A program made the translations under genes and the position numbers. From the NCBI GenBank assembly GCA_021772935.1, contig JAJFLA010000041.1, forward strand, positions 1-64,000: DNA of 64,000 nt, given 5' to 3'. The notes under the pieces were generated by a model. The model had not been told where the DNA came from. It ran no database searches and worked only from the letters and a program-made list of their open reading frames with translations. The DNA is from Gammaproteobacteria bacterium (GTDB lineage: Bacteria > Pseudomonadota > Gammaproteobacteria > Xanthomonadales > SZUA-36). Positions 18,442-27,878 of this stretch are shown here, in pieces. Numbering within the stretch: position 1 is the first letter of the stretch; each line of letters begins with the position of its first letter.

Positions 18442-21400
18442 TGAAGTCAGCGGGGTCCATCAGCAGCCCACTGAGGGCTCGCTTTGATAGCGGATCATCA
18501 AGCTGGACCGGTCTGCACGGCAGCAGTACTGCATTGGCATTACTGTCAGCAGCATCTGCGTTTGACGGCATCGTACTGATCGTGACCCGTTCCAGCCACC
18601 AATCACATTTGTTGGAGCAGGATGTGCGCCTGCTCAGTGATGGAACACTACCGATACTACATTTCCCGGATCACGAAACCCTGCCCTACGATCCGTTTTC
18701 TCCGCACCCGGACATCATCGCTGAACGTCTTGCTACGCTGTCGTCTCTGGCCGGGATAAAGCGTGGATTATTGCTCGTTCCGGTTGCCACCTTGATGCAA
18801 CGTTTGCCGCCAAGAAGTCATGCATTGGGGCAGAATATACAGTTGAAAACGGGTCAGACACTGGTTATTGAGGATTTTCGGCGGCAGTTGCAACAAGCTG
18901 GCTACAGCCATTCCGATCCTGTTTACCAGGCAGGCCAATATGCCGTACGTGGGTCCGTTATCGACCTTTTTCCCAGTGGTAGAAAGCTGCCATTGCGCAT
19001 CGATCTGTTTGACGAAGAAATTGACTCCCTGCGGGAATTCGATCCTGAAAGCCAACGCTCGACCTCCCAATTGCAGGAATTCAGCATGTTGCCGGCGCGC
19101 GAGTACCCCTGCGACGATGACTCGTTTGATGCCTTACGCAAGGCATTTCGCTATCGTTTTGTCGTTGACACGCGTAATGTTTCTTTGTACCAGGATTTGC
19201 GCCAAGGCATACATCCGCAAGGTCTGGAACAGTATCTGCCCCTGTTTTTTGAGCATACCGAGAGCCTGCTTGATTATTTGCCAATAAAGCCCCTGGTCAT
19301 CACTCAGCACGGCATCGACGCCGCTGCTGTCGATTTCTGGTCATCTACAACAGAACGCTGGGAGCAACGCAGACACGACATTGAGCGACCCGTTCTTGAT
19401 CCGCAGGAACTCTATTTCAGTGCCAACGATATTCAGGAAAAACTCATTGGGTTCAATACTGTCAGTCTGCTAGAGGCAACGGAGGGTTTTGATTCCGCGG
19501 TACAATTTGATACGCAGCTCGCGCCGAATCTTCACATCCATGACCGTGGCAATGAACCTGCTGCTGCACTACTTGAATTTACTAACGAGTTTAGCGGACG
19601 GATCATGTTCGCCGCTGATACCACAGGACGGCGCGAAGTGCTTTCCGAAACACTGCGTACGTTCGGTATCCGTCCACAACGTTTTGAATCCTGGAGTGAG
19701 TTTCTGTTATCCGGCGAACGGCTTGGGCTAACAGTCCTACCGTTGGAACAGGGTTTTATAACTGGGAACGACATTGCTGTTCTAACCGAAAGCCAGTTGT
19801 TTGGTGGCCGGGTCCGGCTTAAAACCACACGTGCACTTTCCGAACGTGACCCCGAAGCAATCATTCGCAGTCTTTCAGACCTTGAACTGGGCGATCCGGT
19901 TGTGCATGAGGATCACGGCATCGGACGTTACCGGGGGTTGCAGTCACTGGTAATAGATGAGCGCAAAGCAGAATTCCTGATGTTGGAATACGCCAACGAG
20001 GACAAACTCTACGTACCCGTTACATCCATGCATCTGATTAGCCGCTATACCGGCGGCGCGGCAGAAAATGCACCCCTGCATCGCCTGGGCAGTGAACAGT
20101 GGGCCAAGGCGCGTAAACGTGCGGCAAAAAGGGTCCACGATGTTGCCGCCGAATTGCTGGATTTGTATGCGCGCAGACAGGCCCGAAAGGGATTTGGATT
20201 TGAACTCGACAAACCCATGTACGCTGATTTCAGTTCCGGCTTTGCGTTTGAAGAAACGCCGGATCAGCAAACCGCCATCGAAGCGGTGCTCGACGACATG
20301 GTCTCCAGCCAACCGATGGACCGTGTCGTTTGTGGTGACGTTGGCTTCGGTAAAACCGAAGTTGCGTTACGTGCGGCTTATGTAGCGGTCCAGGGTCAAA
20401 GACAGGTCGCTATTCTTGTGCCAACCACCCTGCTTGCCCAACAGCATTTTTCTAATTTCAGCGACCGTTTCGCCGATTGGCCGGTACGTATAGAGCTCTT
20501 ATCGCGCTTTCGCACCGGTAAACAGCTGAATGCCACGTTAAAAGACCTTGAAGCAGGCAAAGTGGATATCGTCATCGGTACCCATAAGCTGCTGCAACGG
20601 GAAATTCGCTTCAAAAACTTAGGCCTGGTCATCGTCGATGAAGAACAGCGTTTCGGTGTGCGACAGAAAGAGCGCTTGAAGCAATTGCGGGCTGAAGTTG
20701 ATTTGCTGACCCTCACCGCAACACCGATTCCACGTACGCTCAACATGGCCATGTCGGGAATCCGGGACCTATCCATCATTGCAACACCGCCAGCTCGCCG
20801 TATGGCGGTTAAGACCCTGATTTCCAGCTGGGATACTGCTTTGATGCGTGAAGCCCTGCAGCGTGAAATCCAACGTGGTGGTCAGACCTTTTTCCTGCAC
20901 AACGAAGTAAGAAACATAGAACAAATAGCACGTGAAGTGGGCGAACTTGTGCCGACAGCGCGTATTCGTGTGGCACACGGTCAAATGCCAAAAGGTGAGC
21001 TGGAGAAAGTGATGCTGGACTTTTACCGTCAGCGGATCAATGTGCTGGTATGCACGACCATCATCGAAAATGGCATCGACGTGCCCACTGCCAACACTAT
21101 TATTATCAACCGTGCTGACAAATTCGGGCTGGCCCAGCTGCACCAACTCAGAGGTCGTGTGGGTCGCTCGCACCACCGCGCTTACGCTTACCTGATCATA
21201 CCGGATAAACGCAGCATGACTCGCGATGCACATAAACGACTGGAAGCCATTGCTGCACTGGAAGAGCTGGGTGCGGGCTTTACACTCGCCACCCATGATC
21301 TTGAAATTCGTGGTGCTGGCGAACTGCTCGGAGATGAGCAAAGTGGCGAAATCCAATCGGTGGGTTTCAGTCTCTACAGTGAATTATTGGCGCGTGCGGT

Positions 21401-21887
21401 CGCGGCTATGCGCGCCGGTAAAGAGGTCGATCTCGAAGGTAGTCTGCAGCAGGAAACAGATATCGAGTTGCATATTTCCGCCTTGATACCTGAAGACTGG
21501 CTGGGTGATATCCACGTTCGCCTAACCTTATACAAACGCATTGCCAGCGCACCGGACACAACCGCGTTAAGAGACCTCCAGGTTGAAATGATCGATCGTT
21601 TCGGTCTGTTGCCACAACAGACCAAACACCTGTTCCAATTGGCAGAGTTACGTCAAAAAGCACGCTCCATCGGTGTCAGCCGTATTGATTTTGGTGAAAC
21701 GGGTGGCCGTATCGAATTCACCGAAGACACCCGTGCCAACCCCACTGCACTGCTGGAAATGATTCAGCAGCATCCCTTTGATTACAAGCTGCAAGGCCCA
21801 CACAAACTACGCCTTCTTTTTGATGAAGAATCGATTGAGGAACGCATACGCATCAGTGGGGAAATTCTGGATAAGCTCACCCCATGA
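18441..21887 (+). CDS. mfd: Transcription-repair coupling factor
   Basis: A 1148-residue ATP-dependent translocase that releases RNA polymerase stalled at DNA damage and recruits UvrA. The start is the ATG at 18441, overlapping the antiporter stop (TAATG); this gives the same length as the E. coli protein. The UvrB-like N-terminal module spans about 1 to 330. The RNA-polymerase interaction domain (about 470 to 545) contains VHEDHGIGRYRGL. The helicase core has Walker A GDVGFGKTEVALRA, VIVDEEQRFGVRQKE (DEEQ box) and TATPIPRTLNMAM, followed by the TRG motif region and a C-terminal TRCF domain. Confidence 0.97.
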   Translation: MKSAGSISSPLRARFDSGSSSWTGLHGSSTALALLSAASAFDGIVLIVTRSSHQSHLLEQDVRLLSDGTLPILHFPDHETLPYDPFSPHPDIIAERLATLSSLAGIKRGLLLVPVATLMQRLPPRSHALGQNIQLKTGQTLVIEDFRRQLQQAGYSHSDPVYQAGQYAVRGSVIDLFPSGRKLPLRIDLFDEEIDSLREFDPESQRSTSQLQEFSMLPAREYPCDDDSFDALRKAFRYRFVVDTRNVSLYQDLRQGIHPQGLEQYLPLFFEHTESLLDYLPIKPLVITQHGIDAAAVDFWSSTTERWEQRRHDIERPVLDPQELYFSANDIQEKLIGFNTVSLLEATEGFDSAVQFDTQLAPNLHIHDRGNEPAAALLEFTNEFSGRIMFAADTTGRREVLSETLRTFGIRPQRFESWSEFLLSGERLGLTVLPLEQGFITGNDIAVLTESQLFGGRVRLKTTRALSERDPEAIIRSLSDLELGDPVVHEDHGIGRYRGLQSLVIDERKAEFLMLEYANEDKLYVPVTSMHLISRYTGGAAENAPLHRLGSEQWAKARKRAAKRVHDVAAELLDLYARRQARKGFGFELDKPMYADFSSGFAFEETPDQQTAIEAVLDDMVSSQPMDRVVCGDVGFGKTEVALRAAYVAVQGQRQVAILVPTTLLAQQHFSNFSDRFADWPVRIELLSRFRTGKQLNATLKDLEAGKVDIVIGTHKLLQREIRFKNLGLVIVDEEQRFGVRQKERLKQLRAEVDLLTLTATPIPRTLNMAMSGIRDLSIIATPPARRMAVKTLISSWDTALMREALQREIQRGGQTFFLHNEVRNIEQIAREVGELVPTARIRVAHGQMPKGELEKVMLDFYRQRINVLVCTTIIENGIDVPTANTIIINRADKFGLAQLHQLRGRVGRSHHRAYAYLIIPDKRSMTRDAHKRLEAIAALEELGAGFTLATHDLEIRGAGELLGDEQSGEIQSVGFSLYSELLARAVAAMRAGKEVDLEGSLQQETDIELHISALIPEDWLGDIHVRLTLYKRIASAPDTTALRDLQVEMIDRFGLLPQQTKHLFQLAELRQKARSIGVSRIDFGETGGRIEFTEDTRANPTALLEMIQQHPFDYKLQGPHKLRLLFDEESIEERIRISGEILDKLTP

Positions 21888-21903
21888 CACTACACTAACC
21901 ACG

Positions 21904-22746
21904 ATGAAACACTTGTTGCCTTTCATATTATTGCTGCTCAGCTCCGCTACCCTGGCAGAATCCGGGGCATACCGCGTCGAGCTTATCGTATTTCGCAACC
22001 AGGCTGAGACAACAGAAACGATTGTGAAGGTGAGCCCTGAAACCGATCCGAAAGTTTGCCTGATCGAAGCACAGGAATTTCGCAGTTTTTCACAATTCCC
22101 TGGTCTTGCCGAAACCGCGCAAGCTGAGCTTGTAATTGAAGATACGGCTGATGGATTGACAAAAGAATTGCCCAACGACTTATCTGATGTTGTGCGTTTC
22201 GATCTACCTGATGACTTACACATCATCAGCCAAAAAAGCAGTCGCATGCAAGGTGTTTGGAGACGTCTGAATAACAGCAGCAAATACCAGCCACTGGTCT
22301 ACGCCGCTTGGCAACAAAACCGCATAGACTACTATCCGCCGATGCGCATTCATGATCAGCGGATCATCGATACACGGCTGCGCCCACCGACCCACATTAT
22401 GCTTGCAAAGCTTGCGGCAGAAGACCCACTGGCTGCGTATCGCAGCACTTTTTACCAGCTCGACGGCAGTCTGCAACTCAAGCGGAGCCGGTTTCTGCAC
22501 CTGTTTCTGGATCTGGAATATCGTGAAGAAATACTACATGCTCAAACCATGCCGCAGTTTTTTGCTGAAAATGATATCCAAACAGAAGCCGGTAACGGAA
22601 TGGTTAGCAATAATGATTATGACGTTTTTACGCTAAAACAGAACCGGCAAATTCGCACCGGACAGGTGCAATATTTTGATACCCCTTATTTTGGTGCACT
22701 GGTTTTTGTCTCAAACATTTCGGCAAACTCGGTAAAACCAAACTGA
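21904..22746 (+). CDS. csiV: CsiV-family peptidoglycan-binding/cell-shape protein
   Basis: A 280-residue exported protein. The start is the ATG at 21904, which opens a signal peptide (MKHLLPFILLLLSSATLAES); a longer in-frame extension overlapping mfd is not credible. The mature protein begins YRVELIVFRNQ, the family signature, and ends in a beta-rich region with FFAENDIQ and LVFVSN. CsiV proteins are periplasmic, bind peptidoglycan and were described in Vibrio as needed for cell shape in the presence of D-amino acids. The position just after mfd is conserved in several gammaproteobacteria and supports the call. Confidence 0.75.
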   Translation: MKHLLPFILLLLSSATLAESGAYRVELIVFRNQAETTETIVKVSPETDPKVCLIEAQEFRSFSQFPGLAETAQAELVIEDTADGLTKELPNDLSDVVRFDLPDDLHIISQKSSRMQGVWRRLNNSSKYQPLVYAAWQQNRIDYYPPMRIHDQRIIDTRLRPPTHIMLAKLAAEDPLAAYRSTFYQLDGSLQLKRSRFLHLFLDLEYREEILHAQTMPQFFAENDIQTEAGNGMVSNNDYDVFTLKQNRQIRTGQVQYFDTPYFGALVFVSNISANSVKPN

Positions 22747-22817
22747 CCCATCAGATCATCAGAAAACAACCAACCACGCGCAATGACGAACAACTATATA
22801 AATAACGGAGAATCCCT

Positions 22818-25571
22818 ATGAAGTTTTCACACTTATTCAGGGCCTTAATGCTGGCCATGCCAATAAGCTGTGCCACTGCATTGGCCGCTGGTTCAGCGAC
22901 GATTGATATCCCTTTTGATAAATTCACACTCGACAACGGCCTCACTGTTATCGTCCATGAAGACCGCAAGGCACCTATTGTCGCCGTCAGCATCTGGTAC
23001 CACGTCGGCTCCAAAGATGAACCAGAAGGTAAAACCGGGTTTGCACATTTATTTGAACACCTGATGTTCAATGGCTCTGAAAATCATGATGGTGAATTTT
23101 TTGAGCCTCTCGAACAGGTCGGGGCAACAGCAATGAACGGCACAACCTGGTTTGACCGTACTAATTATTTTGAAAACGTGCCAACACCGGCACTGGATAT
23201 GACCTTGTGGCTAGAATCCGACCGTATGGGCCACCTCTTGGGCGCCATCACTCAGGAAAAACTGGATGAACAGCGCGGGGTGGTACAAAACGAGAAGCGC
23301 CAGGGTGACAGCCAACCCTATGGCAAGGTTGAATACCGCTACCTTGAAGGTGTGTTCCCCCCCGGCCATCCTTACCGTCATAGCACGATTGGCTCAATGG
23401 CCGATCTTGACGCAGCCGCACTGGATGACGTTCATCAATGGTTTAAAGATTATTACGGTGCAGCCAATACAGTGCTGGTACTCGCTGGAGACATTGACAC
23501 GGAAACAGCACGGACACTGGTTGAAAAATACTTTGGTGATATCCCCGCAGGCGCGCCCGTCAAGCGCTTAAAGGCCATGGTACCGGAGCGTTCAGTTGAT
23601 GCTCATGAGGTCATGTATGAACGTGTTCCGCAAACACGCAGTTACCGTTACTGGGCGATACCCGGGCGCACCGAAAAAGAAAACATACAGATGGGACTGG
23701 CCGCCGACATACTGGGCTCCGGCAAAAACTCTCGTCTATATCAGGCTCTTATGTATAACACCACATTGGCCACCAATGTTTCTGTGTATGTAGAGGACCA
23801 TGAACTGGCAAGTATTTTCACCGTAGATGTTCGGCTCAAAGACGGCTCATCACTGGAAGAAGTCAACCGTGTCATCGATACCGAAATAGAGCGATTTTTA
23901 AATAAGGGCCCCACCAGAGATGAGCTTGACCGCGTAAAAACCCAAACCAAGGCATCGATCATTCGTGGCCTGGAACAGATCGGTGGATTTTCCGGCAAGG
24001 CGACTGCGCTTGCCCGCGGTGAGTTATACGCCAATGATCCTGGGTTTTTCAAAAAAAGTATCGCCTGGATGAACGATACAAGCGCCGCAGATGTTCGTAA
24101 AACAGCTGCCAGATGGCTGAAGAAGGGTAAATACCTGTTGGACGTGTTGCCATATGGTGAACATAAAACTGGCGAAGTACTGGTGGATCGCAGCACTGGC
24201 TTGCCCGCTGTTGGCAGTTTACCCGACCTCGCTTTCCCGACGATTCAGCGTGCTGAACTCAAGAACGGACTCAATGTCGTGCTTGCAGAACGCCACGCTG
24301 TGCCCGTAATCAATATTTCGCTTCAATTCGATGCCGGTTATGCCGCTGATTCATTTGGTAAACCGGGTACTGCGGACTTCACACTATCCATGTTCGATGA
24401 AGGCACAAACAAACGGTCAGCGCTGGATATCAGTCTGGAAGCTGAAACGCTGGGTGCCGAAATTGACACCAACTCCAACCTGGATATGTCCTCGGTCAGT
24501 TTGTCAGCCATGAGCGATAAACTCGTACCATCGCTGGAATTATTCTCTGACGTTGTGCGTAATCCAGCTTTTAATCAGGTTGAGATCGACCGTCTGCTGC
24601 CACGCTGGATTGCCCGCATCAAACAGGAAAAAAGCCAGCCAGTACAATTGGCATTGCGCAATCTTCCACCACTTCTTTATGGCCCCGACCACGCTTATGG
24701 CATCCCACTGACGGGATCGGGTACCGAGGACTCCATCAATTCGCTAACACGTGCGGATTTACAGTCTTTCCATGAAACATGGATTCGACCAAGCAACGGT
24801 ACCCTGTTCGTTGTCGGGGACACCACCATGGAAGAGATTTTGCCGCAACTGGAGAAGGCCTTCGGCAACTGGCGTGAAAGCCGAAAGGCACTGCCACGCA
24901 AAAACCTGGCCAGCGTTGAGCTACCAACACACAGTCGGGTTTTTATTATCGACAAACCCGATTCGCCTCAATCACTGATATTGGCCGGTCACGTCGCGCC
25001 ACCCACTGGTGCTGAAAACAATCTTGATATCACAACCATGAATGACATTCTTGGCGGACAGTTCAGCGCGCGAGTCAATATGAACCTGCGTGAAGACAAA
25101 TCCTGGTCCTATGGTGCCTATACCTTTATGTTCAATTCACGTGGCCAGCGTCCATGGATGGCATACGCACCCGTGCAAACGGATAAAACCATGGAATCCT
25201 TGCAAGAACTCGAAAAAGAGTTTGACCAGTACCTGGGAACAAAACCCGCAACCCCGGATGAACTGAGCAAGAGCATACACAATAACGTTAATAGCCTGCC
25301 CGGCCAGTACGAAACCGGCAACGCCGTCATGGGTGCCTTATTGTCAAACCAGCGTTTTGGCCGCGATGATGATTATGTAACCACGCTTAAGTCACAATAT
25401 GAAGCCATCAAGCTTGAAAATGTTCAGGGTGCAGCAGAAAACGTTTTACACCCGGACAAGCTCACCTGGTTGGTGGTGGGTGATCGCAAGGAGATCGAGC
25501 ATAAGATTCGCAGCATGAACCTTGGCAAGGTCTCCATCATGGATGTTGATGGCAATATCATCGACGAATAA
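22818..25571 (+). CDS. M16-family zinc metallopeptidase, two-domain
   Basis: A 917-residue secreted protein with a signal peptide (about 1 to 24, ending ATALAAG). The N-terminal M16 repeat has the inverted zinc motif HLFEH at about residue 80 with the downstream Glu region (DEQRGVVQNEKRQG). The second repeat (about 470 to 910) begins ELKNGLNVVLAERHAVPV and has no HxxEH, as expected for the inactive half. It is a pitrilysin-type periplasmic or envelope peptidase of unknown substrate. A good terminator follows. Confidence 0.9.
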   Translation: MKFSHLFRALMLAMPISCATALAAGSATIDIPFDKFTLDNGLTVIVHEDRKAPIVAVSIWYHVGSKDEPEGKTGFAHLFEHLMFNGSENHDGEFFEPLEQVGATAMNGTTWFDRTNYFENVPTPALDMTLWLESDRMGHLLGAITQEKLDEQRGVVQNEKRQGDSQPYGKVEYRYLEGVFPPGHPYRHSTIGSMADLDAAALDDVHQWFKDYYGAANTVLVLAGDIDTETARTLVEKYFGDIPAGAPVKRLKAMVPERSVDAHEVMYERVPQTRSYRYWAIPGRTEKENIQMGLAADILGSGKNSRLYQALMYNTTLATNVSVYVEDHELASIFTVDVRLKDGSSLEEVNRVIDTEIERFLNKGPTRDELDRVKTQTKASIIRGLEQIGGFSGKATALARGELYANDPGFFKKSIAWMNDTSAADVRKTAARWLKKGKYLLDVLPYGEHKTGEVLVDRSTGLPAVGSLPDLAFPTIQRAELKNGLNVVLAERHAVPVINISLQFDAGYAADSFGKPGTADFTLSMFDEGTNKRSALDISLEAETLGAEIDTNSNLDMSSVSLSAMSDKLVPSLELFSDVVRNPAFNQVEIDRLLPRWIARIKQEKSQPVQLALRNLPPLLYGPDHAYGIPLTGSGTEDSINSLTRADLQSFHETWIRPSNGTLFVVGDTTMEEILPQLEKAFGNWRESRKALPRKNLASVELPTHSRVFIIDKPDSPQSLILAGHVAPPTGAENNLDITTMNDILGGQFSARVNMNLREDKSWSYGAYTFMFNSRGQRPWMAYAPVQTDKTMESLQELEKEFDQYLGTKPATPDELSKSIHNNVNSLPGQYETGNAVMGALLSNQRFGRDDDYVTTLKSQYEAIKLENVQGAAENVLHPDKLTWLVVGDRKEIEHKIRSMNLGKVSIMDVDGNIIDE

Positions 25572-25596
25572 GCCCACTATTTCATCACCATAACAA

Positions 25597-25621
25597 ACGG
25601 GGCCAGGCGCCCCGTTTTTTT
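25597..25621 (+). terminator. Rho-independent terminator after the M16 gene
   Basis: The stem ACGGGGC/GCCCCGT encloses a 5-base loop and is followed directly by seven T. It stands 26 bases after the stop codon of the M16 peptidase gene. Confidence 0.92.
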
Positions 25622-25800
25622 GAATTACACAACATTTATTGGCCTTACCAAGCTGCCACGGTGTCCATTGATACTGATGTTTCAACGCCCGCATAGAGCT
25701 CGGCTGGCAAACACAAAAGCCAACAACTTAACGGCTGATGTAAATCAATTAAATTTTATTTTTGCATGGGTACAATGCGGACCAACATGAGGAAAAAATA

Positions 25801-26673
25801 ATGAAAATATCTCGCATATTCTTCCTGCTCATCCTGCTATTAGCGCCACTTCTATCAAATTCTGCAACACTCAATGAAGGTACTCTGATACCAGTCCGGT
25901 TGACACAAAATGTAAACGGAAACATCAATCAACTTGGTGAAACAGTTTACTTTCAGGTAACCGAGGACATCCTGGTTGGCGACGATAGAGTTATTCGGCA
26001 AGGTACTTTTATTAAAGGAAAAATTAGTGAAGCAACCGGACGAAAAAGTCTTGGCAAGGCTGGAAAGTTAAGCCTGATCGCAAAAGGTCTGAAAACAGAA
26101 ACCGGTCAAAATATCAGATTTGTTCAGGACCCGATGGCTGCAGAGGGTCGAAAACGTACTGGTGCTACCGTCGCGCACGTCGTTATGTGGGGGCCTTTAG
26201 GGCTTTTTGCCAAGGGCCGCGCAGCCTTTATTTTTCTTGATACCGAATATGACCTTGAGATCAGCCATGATGTCGAATTACCACCACTGACAACGGTACT
26301 GGATGACCAGGAAGAAGCTTTCTCGAATGCAGAAACCGATCAGGTAAAATTTGAGCATTATCGTAAGAAAATCAATTACAGAAAAGGAAAAATCCAGGAC
26401 GATTTCGTGCTAAACATCCAAGTTGAAGATGAAACTGTATTGAATCAAAACTCAGTGAAAATCACTCGGATACTTGATTATGATTTACCTAAAATCATTG
26501 AGCCTGTGAGTGTTCAATACAATTCAAAAAAGAAATACTACGAAGCTATTTTTTCTTTTCGGGAGATGATTAAATACATCACACCCGGAGTCTCAAGGGT
26601 AACTGTCGAAATTGGTGTCGAAAACCCGGATGTATATTCGGCGATACTGGAAACCAAGTGGAAGTTAAAGTAG
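25801..26673 (+). CDS. Secreted protein of unknown function
   Basis: A 290-residue protein with a signal peptide of about 21 residues ending SNSATLNEG. The start is the ATG at 25801, preceded by ATGAGGAAAAA. The first mature domain (about 25 to 150) is beta-rich: GTLIPVRLTQNVNGNINQLGETVYFQV then GTFIKGKISEA. The pattern of alternating 'V-G-x-x-x-I-x-x-G' strands resembles domains that tune surface or secretion proteins, but I recognise no family. The C-terminal half (about 190 to 290) is charged, with VTVEIGVENPDVY near the end. Its codon use and AT-richness look higher than the M16 gene before it. Confidence 0.6.
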   Translation: MKISRIFFLLILLLAPLLSNSATLNEGTLIPVRLTQNVNGNINQLGETVYFQVTEDILVGDDRVIRQGTFIKGKISEATGRKSLGKAGKLSLIAKGLKTETGQNIRFVQDPMAAEGRKRTGATVAHVVMWGPLGLFAKGRAAFIFLDTEYDLEISHDVELPPLTTVLDDQEEAFSNAETDQVKFEHYRKKINYRKGKIQDDFVLNIQVEDETVLNQNSVKITRILDYDLPKIIEPVSVQYNSKKKYYEAIFSFREMIKYITPGVSRVTVEIGVENPDVYSAILETKWKLK

Positions 26674-26776
26674 TTTTCTTTAAGCCACGGACCTATCAGG
26701 GTAAACTGGTCCGACGCGGTTCGATCGATAAAATACAGCTTACTGTGTATTTATTCTGTAGCAGACAAAGAAACAT

Positions 26777-27295
26777 ATGAGTCGACCACAAAACGAAACA
26801 TTGTTGCCTGCTCTATTGACCCTGGTCTTTCTTGTTGGTTGTGGAACAACTCAGCCGATTGATCAAGGGGCTGTTTATTATGAGCAGGGTCTTTATGATC
26901 AGGCAGCGGAGTATTGGCAGCCAATCGCGCTTGCTGGCAATGCCATTGCACAACACAATATGGGTGCGCTCTCGCGTGATGGTTTGGGTCAACGCCCACT
27001 TGATCTCAATCTGGCCACAAAATGGTTCAGGCAGTCGGCTGAGCAGGATTACGTCCCCGCCATGGTGAGTTTGGCTGAAGTCCAACTAAGCCTTGGCAAC
27101 GAAGTTGACGCCGAATCATGGTTAATTCTTGCCGCAAGGTGGGGAAGTATTGACGCTATTGAACTGCTGGAAAAACGAGGTGTATCAATTCCCGATGCAG
27201 ATTTATACAAATTACAAATGGAAGAAGAAAAATTAGAGAAACTGCGATCAAGTGGCGAAATGATGCGTCCAGCTATCAGGGAGCGAAACCGGTAA
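26777..27295 (+). CDS. Sel1-repeat lipoprotein
   Basis: A 172-residue protein. A signal sequence ends in the lipobox LVGC (Cys about residue 22), so it should be an outer- or inner-membrane lipoprotein. The mature part holds Sel1/TPR-like repeats: YYEQGLYDQAAEYWQPIALAGNAIAQHNMG, ATKWFRQSAEQDYVPAMVSLAEV and AESWLILAARWGSIDAIELL each give the A-x-x-x-G/A helix pattern. Such proteins are scaffolds for protein complexes in the envelope. It stands alone between two longer gaps. Confidence 0.75.
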   Translation: MSRPQNETLLPALLTLVFLVGCGTTQPIDQGAVYYEQGLYDQAAEYWQPIALAGNAIAQHNMGALSRDGLGQRPLDLNLATKWFRQSAEQDYVPAMVSLAEVQLSLGNEVDAESWLILAARWGSIDAIELLEKRGVSIPDADLYKLQMEEEKLEKLRSSGEMMRPAIRERNR

Positions 27296-27470
27296 ATAAA
27301 ACCAGACCGTAAAAGCCGGAGCAGTGCCAGCAACATCTTTACCACATGAGTACACCCACCCGCTATATCAACTCAACCCTTGGAGCCAATAGCTAGTTAC
27401 ACGTCCTACTGGCAGGCAAATGTGATTAGGACTATTCTAAGGCCCGAAACCAACAGGGAGCGCAGCCACC

Positions 27471-27854
27471 GTGAATTTCGAAAAAGTAATGTTTGCCTTT
27501 TTTATCGTTTTGGCACTTACCCTTAACTTCGGTTTCTTTATTGGTGACATCGATAACCCGGCTCACCATGATGGACTGGAACTCGCTGCAGCACTGGCTG
27601 TGAGCATAATAGCCACGATCATGAAGTTCGGTGATCGTTCACAAATGGGTGCGGTCTTACTCGCCACCAGTCTGGTCGCAGATCTGCAATTATTGATTGC
27701 CGCCGGTACCTGGACCTGGGCAGTCAATGTTTCCGATACGGGCACGACCGTAGAAGTTATCTCCCGGATCGTGTCACTTTCCGGTGGTGCCTTGTTGGCA
27801 AACCTGGTTTCTGTAACTTTACTGATAGCCGAAACAATCAACATTCGACGTTAA
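27471..27854 (+). CDS. Small membrane protein, DUF6394-like
   Basis: A 127-residue protein with four hydrophobic segments at about 5 to 25, 38 to 53, 60 to 80 and 98 to 122. The start is GTG at 27471, preceded by a GGGAGCGCAGC stretch. It has an HHDGLELAAALAVSIIATIMKFGDRSQMG core like the DUF6394 proteins. It lies 24 bases upstream of the potassium channel gene, and the same pairing is known in other gammaproteobacteria, so it may be an accessory subunit of the channel. That role is inference. Confidence 0.6.
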   Translation: MNFEKVMFAFFIVLALTLNFGFFIGDIDNPAHHDGLELAAALAVSIIATIMKFGDRSQMGAVLLATSLVADLQLLIAAGTWTWAVNVSDTGTTVEVISRIVSLSGGALLANLVSVTLLIAETINIRR

Positions 27855-27878
27855 CCGCAAGCGTTAAAGGAGCATAGT

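Noticed and set aside
20769-21356. A 195-codon minus-strand frame within mfd
   Set aside because: No recognisable domain; the plus strand is unambiguous mfd helicase core.
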